This document shows, one piece after another, positions 11,785 to 25,630 of a stretch of DNA of 64,000 nt. Under the pieces are notes generated by a model, which did not search any database, had not been told where the DNA came from, and worked only from the letters and a program-made list of their open reading frames with translations. Position 1 is the stretch's first letter; every line of letters begins with the position of its first letter. Origin of the DNA: Myrica gale. Its lineage: Eukaryota > Streptophyta > Magnoliopsida > Fagales > Myricaceae. The stretch lies in assembly GCA_963930655.1 (NCBI GenBank), contig OZ005603.1:16825001-16889000 (forward strand), in the 5' to 3' direction. A program made the translations under genes and the position numbers.

Positions 11785-12891
11785 TGTGAGACCCCGTATC
11801 GCATTTTTGCTATTTACTTTATGTATTTATTTTTGGATTTAAATTCAAGGGGATGTTGTTTGGCCAATGTAAGATATTAAACTGATTGTGGTATTTTGAA
11901 CTATAAGTTTTCCTTAAGTATTTGTTATGTTCATCATGACCGAATTTCTCCAAGGTAATTTCCATATGAATTAATTGTCAATTGGCCTATTGTAAGAGAG
12001 TTTATTATGTTACTATGACTTAATAAATTATATGTCAAAGATTACTTAGAGTGTATTTTATTTCTTATTGTTGCTGAAATTCTTTAAGTAAATTCAGTAC
12101 ATATTAATCTATGGTTGTGAAATTCTATGTTAGTGCGTGTAGATTATCCCATGTCCTTATTATGTAACCCTAATATCTATTAGGTAGTCTTAAGCCTCAT
12201 TAGGAGAACTAAGTGATACACTAATGTGCTTATAAAGTAGTCCATGTGAAAGAGAGAAAAACAAAAATCAAATAAAAATTAAAGGAAAGTCAGGAGGGGA
12301 TTCACGTGAATGGCAAGAGATGAAAGGTGAGGCAAGAGAAAGACAAAAGAGAGTGGTGAATTTGGTGCTTCACGTGAAGTGCTCTTTTAAAAAAAAAGAA
12401 AAAAAGAAAAGAAAAGCAAGCAATCAAAGATGCCGCCCATGCAGCCAATGGGCATGGGCAGAGGAAACAAAGTGTTTCCTTTTTGCCGTGAATGGGGCAA
12501 GGTTCAAGCTGCCCTTTTTGCAATTCATTTCTCATCTCACCCTTGTGCATTTTGCTTCACTCTTCACCGAAACACTTAGCTCTTTCATTTGGCCGAAACA
12601 CTCTTCACCTCACTTCACTCCACTTGACCGAAGCATTCAACACTCAGCTCATTTTCTCTCTTTGGGCAAGCTCTTCGTCATCTTTCCAAAGCATTCCTTT
12701 CCCTTCCTCACGCCATTTCTAGCAACTTCATCCACCACATCTCACTTTCAGCCTTATCACAACACCTTACTTGCTCACATTCAGTGTGAGATCCCGACCT
12801 TATTTATGTCGTTTAAAAAGAGAGAGAGAGATTTTTGCTTATGATTCCCTCGATATGTATGTATGATTAAATTAGTGATTTTTGATGTAAG

Positions 12892-13110
12892 TGTCGACAC
12901 ATTAAACTAATACCCGAAAGTTTACAATTTTTCCGGAACTCAAGTGATTTTTGATTAAGTGTTGGAAGTGTCGACACCTTGAGTGATGGTGTCGACACAT
13001 CTAACTAAAACCCGAAAGTTTACATTTTTCAGGAACTCAAGTGATTTTGGCTAAGTGTTGGAAGTGTCGACACCTTGAGTGATGGTGTCGACACATCTAA
13101 CTACATTCCA
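12892..13110 (+). repeat. GTGTCGACAC module array in a long LTR
   Basis: There are two full modules of about 97 bases and one partial, each with paired palindromes and the spacer CCGAAAGTTTAC...GGAACTCAAGTGATTTT...AAGTGTTGGAA. The array starts about 107 bases from the LTR 5' end. The spacer is the reverse complement of the spacer in the Copia LTR arrays. Confidence 0.9.
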
Positions 13111-13889
13111 AAATTTTATCGGATTGAAAATATGTGAGGTGGAATTCATGAGAAGGGGGAAAGTAAGGGAGGGCAGCCCTGTCTTTTCCCCAAGCCATTT
13201 TCACGTTAAACACCACACCCCCTCCTCTCTTTCACGCATTTCACATTTTCCTTTACCCAAACCATACCTCCCTTGCCCTAAGTCACCCAACCGAAGAAGA
13301 AGAAGGAAGAAGGAAGAAGAAGAAAAAGAAGAAGAAGGAAGGAGAAGGAGAAAGAAGAAGAAAAGGAGGAAGAGGAGAAGCAAGGTAAAAATCCAGCCAT
13401 CTTAGGAAAAACCTTGCTGGCCGAAAATCATGCTACCCTCTCTCTCTCTATTTTCTTCTTGTTTTCTCTTGTTGGTTGGTTGTGGTTTGATGGTGGGTTG
13501 TCTAAGTAGTTTTTCTCCTTGTGTTCATGGATGTTTAGTGTAGATCTATGCATGTTTAGTGTAGATCTATGCATGCTAAATGTGGATCTATGCATGTTTA
13601 GGGTAGATCTTGCAAGTGCTTAAGTGTAGCATAGATTTTTACATGAGAACATGGAAAAATGGCTGAATCCGAAATTAGGGTTCTTGAGAAATTGGTTTGG
13701 TGCTGTAGGTGTTTGATAAAAGGCCTAAGAGAGGATTGAAACCTAAATTGAGCAAGTATGGCCGAATTTAGGGGTTGGTGCATTAGGTTGTATGTATGCT
13801 AGTCATATTGAGAACCACTAAGCCCTAAGTGTTAGAGATAGGTTCAGATCTGGAAAATAGGCAAGAGGACCACTAATGCACACTAGGTG

Positions 13890-16800
13890 TGTCACGCCCC
13901 GAACGGCATCCCGCAGGGACCGTGACAGCCGCGAGCTATCCCCTGGATGGCTCCAGCGTTCTTACTTATATAATTACTTGATTACAGCGGAAACGTACAG
14001 GATCGCGAGGGATTCGAGCTAAACTTACATAATCAGGGTTCTCATTAAGGTTTCATACAAGACATAACTAACATATAAAAAGCCAACTAGTGACGATCAA
14101 GCCACTATCATCAAAAGTATGAAACATAATTCTTGAACTTCTAGGACAGGTAGTCCTCCTGACTCTCTTCACCTGAGGCATCTGGAATGACACAATTTTA
14201 AAAACGTGAGTAAAAAAGACTCAGAAAGGGAAAGACATAAACTTAAAACATGCTCTTGACTTATGTTCGCTTAATCATGAAAGAAAGAAACTTGATAAGT
14301 GATGCACATGCATGTCATGAATTATGCATATGCTCTTGCTTAGATTCGGCCCCAGGCCCTTGAAAATCTTTCTTTCGTACTTGCTTGTAAAACTGGCCCT
14401 TGGCCCTTGAAACCACTTATTCGTACTTGTGCCTCTCTTGGCCTTTTCATAATTATTTCATATCTTTTATTTGTGGGCTCGCTCCATTTAACCCCTGAAG
14501 TCAGGGTTGTGCGTTCCCTTTGGAACCGTCCCCGAATTCCCTTGGAGACCTTACATACGGTCAGCTAGCGCACCTTCTCTCATTTGTCCTTCAGTGGCTA
14601 GACATGACCCTTGGAGGCACCACACCTTCTCAATGTCCTTCACTGTGGTTTGCACAGCCTCGTGGATTCACCCATCCTTCTCACATTTGTCCTTCGGTAT
14701 GGGAGTCCATCTTGATGGTACGGTACCGACCAGTGCCCCTTAACTTAACTTATCGTTTCATAAAACTTCTCATAGTCTTTCCATAAAAATCATTGCATAA
14801 ACTTTCTTCTTGAAAAATTCATGCAATGCACATGTCATGTCATGCTTGATTAAAATTCATGTTTGTTCATGAAACGATGCAGTGTGTCATTCCAGTTTTG
14901 AAAAAGAAACACTTACTGTCCACTTACAGTATCAACTTACACTTGATCTTCTTTGGTAGTGTACAAGACACGTGGATCGCCTACAAGCGATTCAAATATT
15001 TCTTAGACTTTAAGAATAGTACGTAATCATTAAATATTTGCATTTTTGGAATCGGTCATCAACGAAAGACATATATATATCACTGAAAGTCATTTAAAAT
15101 ATTTTATTTATTCTTTCCTTAACTATTATTCAATACTTAGTTTATTAAATCATTAATATTTTTATTACAAAAAAAAATATATTTATCCATGTACATACCT
15201 TGATTAGGGTTTAATTAATATCCACAGATTTAGAATTAAACCTAAGTCTCTTATTATTACATGTACTCCATTAAAACCTTATATTAAACTATTAGTAAAT
15301 TAATCACGATTAAATCTTAACTAGGGTTCCAAATGATATTTTCATTACATGATCATGGTTCTTCAATATTTATTCCAACTAGCCTAAACCCTAATTTCCT
15401 TATCCATCACAATAATGATAATCCATAATCATAAATTGTACTTAGGGTTTCATTTTATTATAACATTCGGCTATTACCATTTTATGTACCCTTTAGTCAC
15501 AACTTTAACTCCAATGGTGATCCCATCCTCCATTCAACAATTTCACAACCTAGGATCTATAAATCAAAACACCAACACAATATATCATGCTCATAACATT
15601 CGGCCAACACATGTTTTCACCCAAACGATTAAGTTTCTTTTGTTTCCTTCAATATGCATGTATCTAATACCTAACATAATCACCTACCATTCATTGGGTC
15701 ATAAATTTTGCACATATCATGGCCAATGTCCAGATTTAAATATATACAAAATTATACATGAAATCCTAAGCATCTCATATTCGGCCATACCTCAAAATGT
15801 CACCTTTTTCATGCTAAAAATTATAACATGCATATCCTTTGCATTTGTGACCTAACTAGCATGCATCAACTTTATATCTTCATCAAATATTTCCATCAAC
15901 ATTAGATCCACACTTTATACATACTAACATCCATAGATCAAAGTAAAATAATCAACTTTCATCAAACCAACACATCAAGACTTAGATCAAGCTTCCTTTA
16001 ACATGCATTGTTCTCCATTTGCATTTTTCTTCACATTCAACCTTAGATTTAAGGTTTTCGTGGTTAGATCTAGCATTTAAACAACCTAGGGTTCTTAAGC
16101 ATTCAAGATCTAACAACATCAAGGCATATCACAACCTAAAACTTCAAGATCTATACATAAACCATTCGGCCACTTATGCTAAACCAACAACATCACATTT
16201 GGTCTTACCTTGTTGACTATCCAAGCTTGAGTACCTAGAAAATAAAATGTCTTAGGTTAGTATTTGTGAAACTTAAGGCAAGATCATCAATAGAACCAAG
16301 CTTACCTCAACCTTCACCAACTTTTCCTAAACTCCTCTTTCTTCAAAGTTTCGGTTCACCCTCCTTAGAAAATATCCAAGCTTGACTTGAGGAGCTAATG
16401 TGGGTTCTTATGGTGGGTAAGAGAAGGTGGTAAGCTTGAAGAGAAATGAGGCAAATAGTTAGGGTTTTCAAGGAAAAGATGAGATTGCACCAAGAGAGAT
16501 TTGACAACTACAAAGAGGTCTAAACTTGGCTTTTAGAATGGGATTTGGAAAGCAAGGAGAATGTGGTTTAGAGTGCAAGAGGAAAATGAACAAACCTTGA
16601 ATCCTAGGGGGTGGTTCGGCCAAGGCAAGAAAATGGGAGAGAGTTTGAGAGAAATGCAACTTTCGGCCAAGTGTGGAGAATTTTGGAGAATGAAATGCAT
16701 GAGTGATTCGGCCAAGGCATTGCAATGAGAGGTGTGAGAGAATGAGTCTCCCAAGGAGAGTAAATGCTATGACACCAAGTTTGAGAGGGTGAGTTGACAA

Positions 16801-17916
16801 GAGAAAGAAATCAAAGGAAAAGGGTGGAAGGGGGGGGGCCTTGGTCGACAATGCTTAAGCCTTCCCTCTCTCTCTCTCTTTCATCTTTTCATCACATCAA
16901 ATCTTGTCTCCAAAAGCATGGCTTGTGTTGATTTATTTCTCTCTCTCTCCTCACATAATTCCATCGACAATTCTCCTTCTCCCTTGCTTTTTCTCTTCTC
17001 TTTTACTTCCATTTTTTGTCTTATCACTTCTTACACTTCTTACACCTCTTACACCTCTTACACATCACATGGCACCTCACTTTGGCTTTTCAATTTCTCC
17101 TCTAGCCCTTTCACGTAAAAGCCATCCCTCTCCCTTGTTTGGTTGCTTTCCAACCAACCTAGTTAGTTCCACATTTAAATTGCAACCAACTTTCAACTTG
17201 GTTACTCTCTCTCACCTAACTTATCACTCATAAGCTCTCTTGCTTATCTAATCCATTCCAATAGCTTATCATCTCATAAGCATGATATATTATCCTATGA
17301 TAATGGCCCTAGCCTATCTCTACAATAATCACAAGGACTTATCACCCTAAAAGTTGCCTATCCTATCATCATGCTTGCTTATCACTATGATAAGCAAGTG
17401 TGCTTATCATTTAAATCTCTCTTAGACTTATCACATTAATACATAACTTATCATTGAATATTCAAATTAAAATTCTATTACTAATATAGGCCACATGGTA
17501 ATAATACATGTCACATATGAATGATATAAAAATATTCAATCCATGTCTTCAAAAGAATTTCATGATTTAATCCATTAATCATTTTCGGCCTATATAAAGA
17601 AATCTTAAATCATAATTCAAATTCTATGGTCCATGAAACATATTAAATAAATGAAAAATATAAATTCGTAAGAGAGAAACTTACTTGCAAATTTCGGCTC
17701 CTAATGAAAAATATAATTTAATCTTTGCATAAAATGGCATTAAAATTATTTAAGAGATTTTATGGAATAAAATCCCATTTTAATCGAAATACCATAACAT
17801 AAGGATTAGGCCGTACATTGGCCAAAAACATGGCCCCTTGATGAAATAAAAGCTATTACATTGGAAAATAAAGGTAATACATAAGAAATAACGTAGGAGA
17901 AAATCGGGGTCTCACA
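13890..17916 (-). mobile_element. Long solo LTR, 4.03 kb, TSD AGGTG
   Basis: Its termini on the plus strand are TGTCACGCCCC (13890) and GGGGTCTCACA (17916). AGGTG lies at 13885-13889 and 17917-17921. It is intact and uninterrupted, so it is a good reference copy for the GATAAG-cluster subfamily. It is nested inside 12785-24354. No coding region is seen; the short frames in it are in different frames in different copies. Confidence 0.95.
17217..17455. promoter_or_regulatory. CTTATC/GATAAG cluster in LTR U3
   Basis: At least nine copies of CTTATC or GATAAG occur in about 240 bases, 460-700 bases from the sense 5' end. Chance expectation is well below one. GATAAG is the I-box/GATA-factor core in plants. 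A role in transcription is inference. Confidence 0.7.
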
Positions 17917-20513
17917 AGGTGTTTGGTAAAAAGCCCAAGAGAAATGGGTAAATGCAATGGTGTTAGCTTGATGAATATGGAACCATGGTTTGGTTATAAA
18001 CTTCGAGTTGAAGTTGTAAAAGTGGGAGGAAGGTGAGAGGATGGTTGCTGCTAAGAAATGTTAAGTTAGCCTTGGATGTTGGTTGTGACATGGAGAGATT
18101 CGGATTTTGGTTGTTGGAAATTTGGAGGGCTAGAAAGATTATTGTGATTGCTGGAATTTACATATACAGATTTCAAGGCTGGAATAGAGAGTGTGTTTTG
18201 ATGCATTTCTGGTTATCTCTTGATATTGAGTGGATCCTAGATTGTAGGCCTAGGAAATGGGAAGATTTTAAGTCATACCTTGGATGATTCCGATAACTAT
18301 CGAATGAGATATGCTTTGTTCGAGGCCCGGACGTCAAGCTGCCAGCATTCTTGCACGTCCGGAATGTTAGCTCATTTCGAGCACCCTTTTGAGGAATCAT
18401 TTTAAGTCCAAATTTTACGGGGTTGGTCTTGAATTTTAAGTTTAAGAAAGAGGAACGTTTTAAGGTAAATTGCAGGTGATTTAGAGGTATGACGAATAAG
18501 TTGTGATATTTTGAGAATGGAGGGCCGAGCTGGAAACAACAATAGTGTGGTTGTAGGATTTTTGCTTAATATGAAATGTTTTTGAAAATGTATAACAAAT
18601 TAGTGTGAGGGTCAATTAGAACAGATTTCGTGTGAGTAATTTATTGATTACTCTATACGTTTAGTAAACCTATGAATAACAATAGAACGATTCATTGTAG
18701 GTAACGAGACGTTCGATACTCGAGCAAGCGAAGGTAAGTGAAAATTGTTAGTGGAACTTACGTCCGTAAGTAGAAACTTACGCCTTTCAAAACTGGAATG
18801 ATACACAGCATGAAAGTATTTATGAATAAGCACATCAAGCATGACATTATCTGTCACGCCCCGAATGCCATCCCGCAGGGACCGTGACAGCCGCGAGCAT
18901 TCCCCTAGAACACTCCAGCGCTTACACTAACTCTTACAGTAGAAACTTTTTTTTTTATACACATAGGATGGCTCACTCAGGATCCACATGTTGGCTGAGA
19001 TACAAGCTCGATGAACATAACCCCTCGGTATACGAATTATAATTCAGAAAGGTCTTTACATTTCATCTTGTTTGCGAACTTATACAAAACGTACTAGGGC
19101 AACATACTGCCACTCAATCAAAACCAACACTCACTAGTGCTACCTCGGAGTTCACCAACTCCGGCTCCAATTCCCAAACTTCCAGGATTTCTACGTGAGA
19201 TACTCCTCCGCTCCCCAGTTATCTTGGGGATCTGGAATGATACGATTTAAAAACTATGAGTCGAAAGACTCAGTAAGGAACATCAATTTGAAACATGAGC
19301 TTTGATAAACATTACTTTAAAAACTTACTTGCTTCAATACACTGTAGAGTTAAGAAAAGAAATGCATAACTGTGAGTCATGAGATAGTGCATAAAAACCA
19401 TGATGCATATGCATGCTCCGTGATGCACATGCCATGCACTAAAATCTCTTGCCACTCTTGGCCTTTTCAAATGCATTTCAAATCTCGAAATTGGCCCCAG
19501 GCCCTTGAAAATATTTCTTTCATAACTTGTACTTGAAATTGGCCCTTGGCCCTTGAAAATCACTTATTCGTACTTGTGGGCTTACTCGCTCCATTTAAAC
19601 CCTGAAGTCAGGGTTGTGTGTTCCCTTTGGAACCGTCCCCGATTTCCCTTGGAGACCTTACATATGGTCAAGCTAGCACACCTTCTCGCATTCGTCCTTC
19701 AGTGGCTAGACATGACCCTTGGAGGCGCCACACCTTCTCGAGCAACGTTCCTCGGTGTGGTTGCACATACCTCACGGACTAACCCATCCTTCACGAACAA
19801 CGTCCCTCGGTATGAGCATCCATCCATCCATCCATCCTTCACGAACAACGTCCCTCGGCATGGATGTAAAACCTCACTTAACTTGGTACGGGTTCAACCA
19901 AAGCCTCCGGGCTTAATCATAACATAAATTCTCTTTCATTTGCATAAAACAACTTTTCATGTTTTTCTATGAAATGAACATGCCATGCCACTCTTGAAAA
20001 CATCGTAATTTCATTTGCATCAAAACGTCTCTCATGCGTTCATGCAAATGATCATGATATGACATGTTCGAAACATCATGCGTACTCGAAAACATTCTAT
20101 ATGCACAATACATGTCACTTGTATTAAAAACATATTGACATGCACAATAAAACATGCAGTGTATCATTCCAGTTTTCATAAAAGTGTAAGATTCACTTAC
20201 AGTACTCCTTGCAAATTCCTTCCCGATTCTTACTTGGCTTGATGTCTACAAGAAATAGATCTCCTTCTCAATACACTGAGCATCCGATAAAATATATCGA
20301 TATGTTTCGGTTCTACTAAGCTATTCGAGGAAATCTATCGTGAAATCCACTAAAGAATGAATAGCGATAATTATGCGCTTAACTTAATTTAACGGTATAA
20401 TATAGTTGCCGGATTTCTCTTAATCCAATTTGAACTTCCTGTTCATCCCTTAACTTCGTACTTCCCGTCCATCGGAGTATTTCCGAATAGCAACTATATT
20501 ATACTTCTTTGAT

Positions 20514-20516
<3 letters not shown>

Positions 20517-20564
<48 letters not shown>
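20517..20564. repeat. Microsatellite (AT)24
   Basis: A pure AT dinucleotide run. Shorter TA runs occupy the equivalent place in other LTR copies (about 15071, 28514, 33607 and 46951), so this one is an expansion of an ancestral run. Confidence 0.95.
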
Positions 20565-20567
<3 letters not shown>

Positions 20568-22559
20568 TTAAATTCTTTTAATCATTTAAATATTTTATTT
20601 ACTCTTTTTTTTTAATTCAAAACTTAGGTTATTTAATTATTTACCTTCATTGTAGCTTCTTTTCCATTCTTACTTAGGATTCTAATTAGCAAACTAATTA
20701 CACTTTAATCAAATCCAAATCTTTCTTTTATTGCATACAATTAACTAGGTCCTCAAGTTCAACAATTACTTAACCCTAATTATACTTAATCTTTGGCTTA
20801 TCATTAAACCTTGGTGCAACCCGAAATATAGGCTATTTTGTTCACCCTAAGTTTCGGCCAACCTAGTTAAATCCTCAAGCAATACTTAATACCACAAAAC
20901 TTTGCTAATTCTTTTAATCCGAATCTTTAAACTTATTATCTATGTTTTTCTCTTACTAATATGACATATTTTATGATTGAGCTTAAATCTTCTAACTTAT
21001 TTAGTCTTAACCCTAATTTTATGCATCCATCACATGTAATTATATTTCCATCTATTATAAGCTTGCAATTAGGGTTCCCTTTCATTAGGTCATTCGGCCA
21101 ACATCAAGTTCATGTGTTCTTTGGTCACAATTTCATCTCCAATGGTGATCCCATCCTCCATTTCTCAGATTTACAACCTAGAATCTACAAATCACAAAAC
21201 AAACTCAAGATCTTAGCAACACATCATAATCGGCCAACACCTTTTAGTCACAAAACAATTAGGTTTTCTTTTGAATCTTTTGATTTGCATGCATCTTCTA
21301 TATTTCATGTTTAATACCATGCATAGGGTTATCAAACTTGCACATTTTATGGCCAACCAACAAACCTACACATATACAAAATCATACTTGAAGATCTAGG
21401 GTACCCATGGTTCGGCCAATCACCAAATATCACACTTTCATGCCAAAATCGCAACATGCACTTCCCTTTGCATTTTATAACCTAACTAGCATGCATTAGC
21501 TTCGTATCTTCATCATATACACCCAACAACATCAGATCTACACTTTAGGAACTTCAACAACAATAGATCTACGGAAATATCCAACTTACATTCGGCCAAA
21601 CATAATATAAGTCTAGATCTAAACTTATCTAACATACATTGTTCTCCTTTTGTATTTATGACCTATTTGCATGCACAAAAGGAGCTTTAAACTTGAATGG
21701 TTTATATGGTGGGGAAAATAAGAACAAAGAAATGCTTGAAACTTGAATGGTTTAGTTCTAGGGAAGTGAGCTAGATTTCAACAAGGGAAAATGGCTAGGT
21801 GAATAGAAATTTCCAAGAGAAGAGATGAGTTGCACAAAAGGGGATTTGGTTACCTAGAGAAGAGAAACAAACTTAGAGCTTTAGATAGTGATTGGTTGCA
21901 AGAAGAAAAGAACAAGCTTAAGCTCAAAGGGGAGATTCGGTCAAGAGAGAAAAAGAGAGAGTTGAAGGAAGGAGTGATATTCGGCCAAGAGAAGAAATGC
22001 TAAGTGTGAGGTGGAGTTCTCTTGATGCAATTGAGTCTCCCAAGGTGAAATTATGGCCATGACAATAGACATGAGGTATTGAGATGACAAGAGAGAGAGA
22101 AGGAAGAAAAGGGGGGGGGGAAATGGGTGAGTTGGCCGACCATGCTTGGCTTCTCTCTTCTCCTTTTTCTTTTCAATTTCTCTCACATCCTCTTGTCTCC
22201 TCAAGCCATGCCTTGCATTGGGTTTTTCTCCCTTTCCTCTTGATCTTTACGTAAACTTCACCCTCTTCCTTGCTTTTTCTCTCTTTACAATTCCATTGAA
22301 TTGTTTTGTCACATGAATGCATCTCTTATCACCTCTTACAACTTCACATGGCCTACACACTTTATGGATTTTCACTTCTTACAACTTCACATGGCCTACA
22401 CACTTTATGGCTTTTCACTTCTTACAACTCACATGGGTTCACCAATTTGGCTTTCTCTCCTATGTAAATGGCCTTGTCCTAATTCCTCATTTATTTTGTT
22501 TGGTTGAAATGCAACTAACTTAGTTACTATCACAACTAACTTTTAATTTAGTTACTTTA

Positions 22560-22795
22560 TCACCTAACTTATCTCCTATAAGCTCTCTAGCTTATCTAGT
22601 TCAATCACTTAGCTTATCACCTCATAAGCCTAACAACTTATCTTAAGATAATGACTCTAGCCTATCTCTACAATAGCCACATCAACTTATCGCATTAAAA
22701 GTTTCCTAGCTTATCACTATGATAATCAAGTGTGCTTATCACTTAAAACATCTCTTAAACTTATCATGTGTCTATTAGCTTATCATCTAATATTT
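22560..22795. promoter_or_regulatory. CTTATC/GATAAG cluster in LTR U3
   Basis: The same cluster as at 17217, 445-680 bases from the 5' end of the LTR at 18852-23240. The motif is kept although the surrounding bases have diverged. Confidence 0.65.
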
Positions 22796-25630
22796 CTAAT
22801 GATAATTCATAATTACTAATCTAGGCCAAATAATAATAATATGTGCTACCTATTAAAGACACACAAAATATTCCAATACTTAAAGAAAATTCATGCATTT
22901 TTCTATTACATTATTTTCGGCAAAATATATATATATATATCTTAATGAAAAATAATATTTCATGGATTATGAAATATACTAAGCAAGTGAAAAATATAAA
23001 TCCATAAGAGAAACTTACCTTGAAAGTTTCGACTCTAAAGAAATAAAATTTAAACTTGCACAAAATTTTCATAGTGCAAGAAAATTATTTAAGGAAAAAT
23101 TTTATGAAATAAAATCTCATTTTAACTATTGTACCTTAAACATAAAGCTTAAGTCATATATTGGCCAAAAATATGGCCCCATAATTAAAATTAAAACAAT
23201 TACATAGGAAAATAGCAAAAGCAAAGTTTGGGGTCTCACATTATCAAGCACGACATGAATACATCATGATCATTTGCATTTATTTTCCTCATGAGAAAGG
23301 AGAAATTTTATGCAAATGAAAGTACCATTTTTATGCTACTTTATGACAAGTTTTATGACAAGTTAGTTAATGAACCCAATCGGTCGGTACCGTACCAAGT
23401 CAAGAAGGTGCATCCATACCGAAGGACGTTTACGTGAAGGATGGATGTCACCTAGGGCACCCATACCGAAGGATGCTTGCAAGAAGGATGGGTAGTCCAC
23501 GAAGTATGTGCAATCACACTGAAGGATGCTTGCAAGAAGGTGTGAACCTCGAAGGGTCGTGTCTAGCCACTGAAGGACGAATGCGAGAAGGTGTGCTAGC
23601 TCGACCATATGTAAGGTCCCTAAGGGAAATAGGGGACAGTTCCAACGGGAACGCACAACCCTAATGTCAGGGGTAAATAGAGGGCAAGTAGCCCATCAGA
23701 TAAGATGTGAAATGATTTTTCCAAAAGCAAGAATTTTACAAGTATAAGTGTTGTTTTCAAGAGCAAGTGCATGTGCATATGCAAACATGAGGCATACACG
23801 TGCATCACGATTCATGATCATGCATGAATCGCATTATGTTTACACGATTATTATTTCAAGTTCAAGTGCATGCTTACGATTTCAAATCCATGTTTTAGCT
23901 ATACTTCCTTACTGAGTCTTTCGACTCACAGTTTTAAATTGTAACATTCCAGATAATGTTTCAGGGGAGGAATCTTAAGAAGAGGACCTTGAACCCTAGG
24001 AGAAGGGTTGACGAAAATGTCTCTTCCTTGTTGCTTAATTTTAGTAAAGGTTTAGATAATTTTTGTAAGAGCCGGCATGAGCCTCCGTGATGTGGTGGTC
24101 ATGGGTTATTCGGCTTAGTAAGTCAAGGTTTTAAACTGGTTGATATTTTGAGACCATGTTATAACTACTTTGAGTTATCGTTGGGAAGCATGTTCTTATG
24201 TACGTTATACGCTAGCAATATAAGGCTTCTTTTAAATATTGAGGCATCATGTTATTTCCGCTGCAAGAATAGTAGTAAGTACGCTTGAGCGTTCCATGCC
24301 GGGAATGCTCGCGGCTGTCATTAGCCTCGTTTAGTTAGCGTTCGGGGTGTGACATTCAGTTCACTTGGGTCACACAAGTGTAGGGTGAGTGAGAGAAGCA
24401 GAGAGAGTGAGGTTTTGGTGTTGGCCGAGTAAGGTAGAAGGAAAAGGAGATAAAGGATCTGACCCCTTTTGCATGTTCATCTCTTTGCTCTTTTCTTTCT
24501 TAGATTATGACCATGTGTATTCTAATGCTAGGTATTCCCTAACCATCACTTGTGTCCAGCTATAGAAAGGTAAGCTAGGGTTTGGTTCCATGGCTTTCTG
24601 TTTTGGCCGAATGGGCTTGTGCTTCTTGTGTTCATTATTTCCCTTTTGAAAATGTTGAATCATGGATCTGATTTTGGTTATGATTTTTGGAGTTGCTGTT
24701 GTGATGTTGCTGTTGTTGGAGGAAGGGTTTAAGCCGCGGTTTTGGGCTATGAAGTGATGTCTTGGTTCAAATGTTGGAGATAATGTCATGCATGTGTATA
24801 GGTTGCTGTTATTTCGAATTTTGTGACCTTATTGGATGAATTAGTGCTTCTGATTTGAGGTAGATTATTGATATTCAATGTAATGGTTAGTTAAAGTTAT
24901 GGATAGTTAATGTTGCATGTAGGATTGGTGACCTTTGATGTTGGCCGAGTACATGAAACCAAGTTAATATTGTTAAGTATGGATCGGTTAGAGGTAGTAC
25001 GAGTTCATTGCTATCCATGCATGTGATTAAAGATGGATAATGGAGAATGGTTGCCACGGTTTTGCTTAATCTAGGGCTGGAAATGGGCTAGCTTGTTAAG
25101 GTAGAAATGAACTAGGTGCATGTAGAAATTGAAGTTAAGATCTTTGATTTTAAGTGTTGTCATGTGGCTGATGTAAACCTAGATCTTGGATGTGAAAACA
25201 TGACAGATTTATGATGTTTATAGGTTTGGTCAGTGGCCTTAACCTAGGGGCATGTGGGATTAGATTATGATAACTTAATAAGAATTATGTAAATGGAAGA
25301 TAGGGTTCATTGGAGCCGAATGGGGCTACTGCCCTTGGGCATTGGATGTACCTTTTGTTTAGTTTTCTTAAGGGTTATTTGCTGTTAAGAAGTATATTGA
25401 TGATGTTGATTAGAACAACAAGTCTATAAGAGAAAATGAGGTTAAGTTGGTGGAGTTTGATAGACATTAGGTTTGGTAAAGGTTAAGAACAAGGAAATTA
25501 AGTTGGACACATTATAAGTTGCTGTTTTGGGCTTAGAATTCTTAGAATGAAATGTTGTTGCTGAATTTCATGAATAGGCTTTGAAATCAATGATTTCGAT
25601 GGGAAGAATCAGTATACTTAAGTGATCATA

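Larger units (their letters stand above)
18852..23240 (-). mobile_element. Long solo LTR, 4.39 kb, TSD TTATC
   Basis: Its ends are TGTCACGCCCC at 18852 and GGGGTCTCACA at 23240. TTATC lies at 18847-18851 and 23241-23245. It is nested inside 12785-24354. It is more diverged from 13890-17916 than 32446 and 45710 are, so it is a separate branch. It holds a long AT microsatellite and a poly-G run near 22113. Confidence 0.94.
12785..24354 (+). mobile_element. Long solo LTR, TSD TTCAG, holds two nested LTRs
   Basis: Its ends are TGTGAGATCCC (12785) and GGGGTGTGACA (24354), with TTCAG at 12780-12784 and 24355-24359. Subtracting the insertions at 13890 and 18852 leaves about 3.1 kb. It belongs to the subfamily carrying the GTGTCGACAC module near its 5' end. 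A GAA-rich tract at about 13296-13383 follows in the leader-like region. Confidence 0.93.

Noticed and set aside
13201-13405. Lysine/glutamate- or leucine-rich frames from GAA/CTT tracts (also 38889-39326, 62425-62790)
   Set aside because: Low-complexity translations of microsatellites in LTR leaders.
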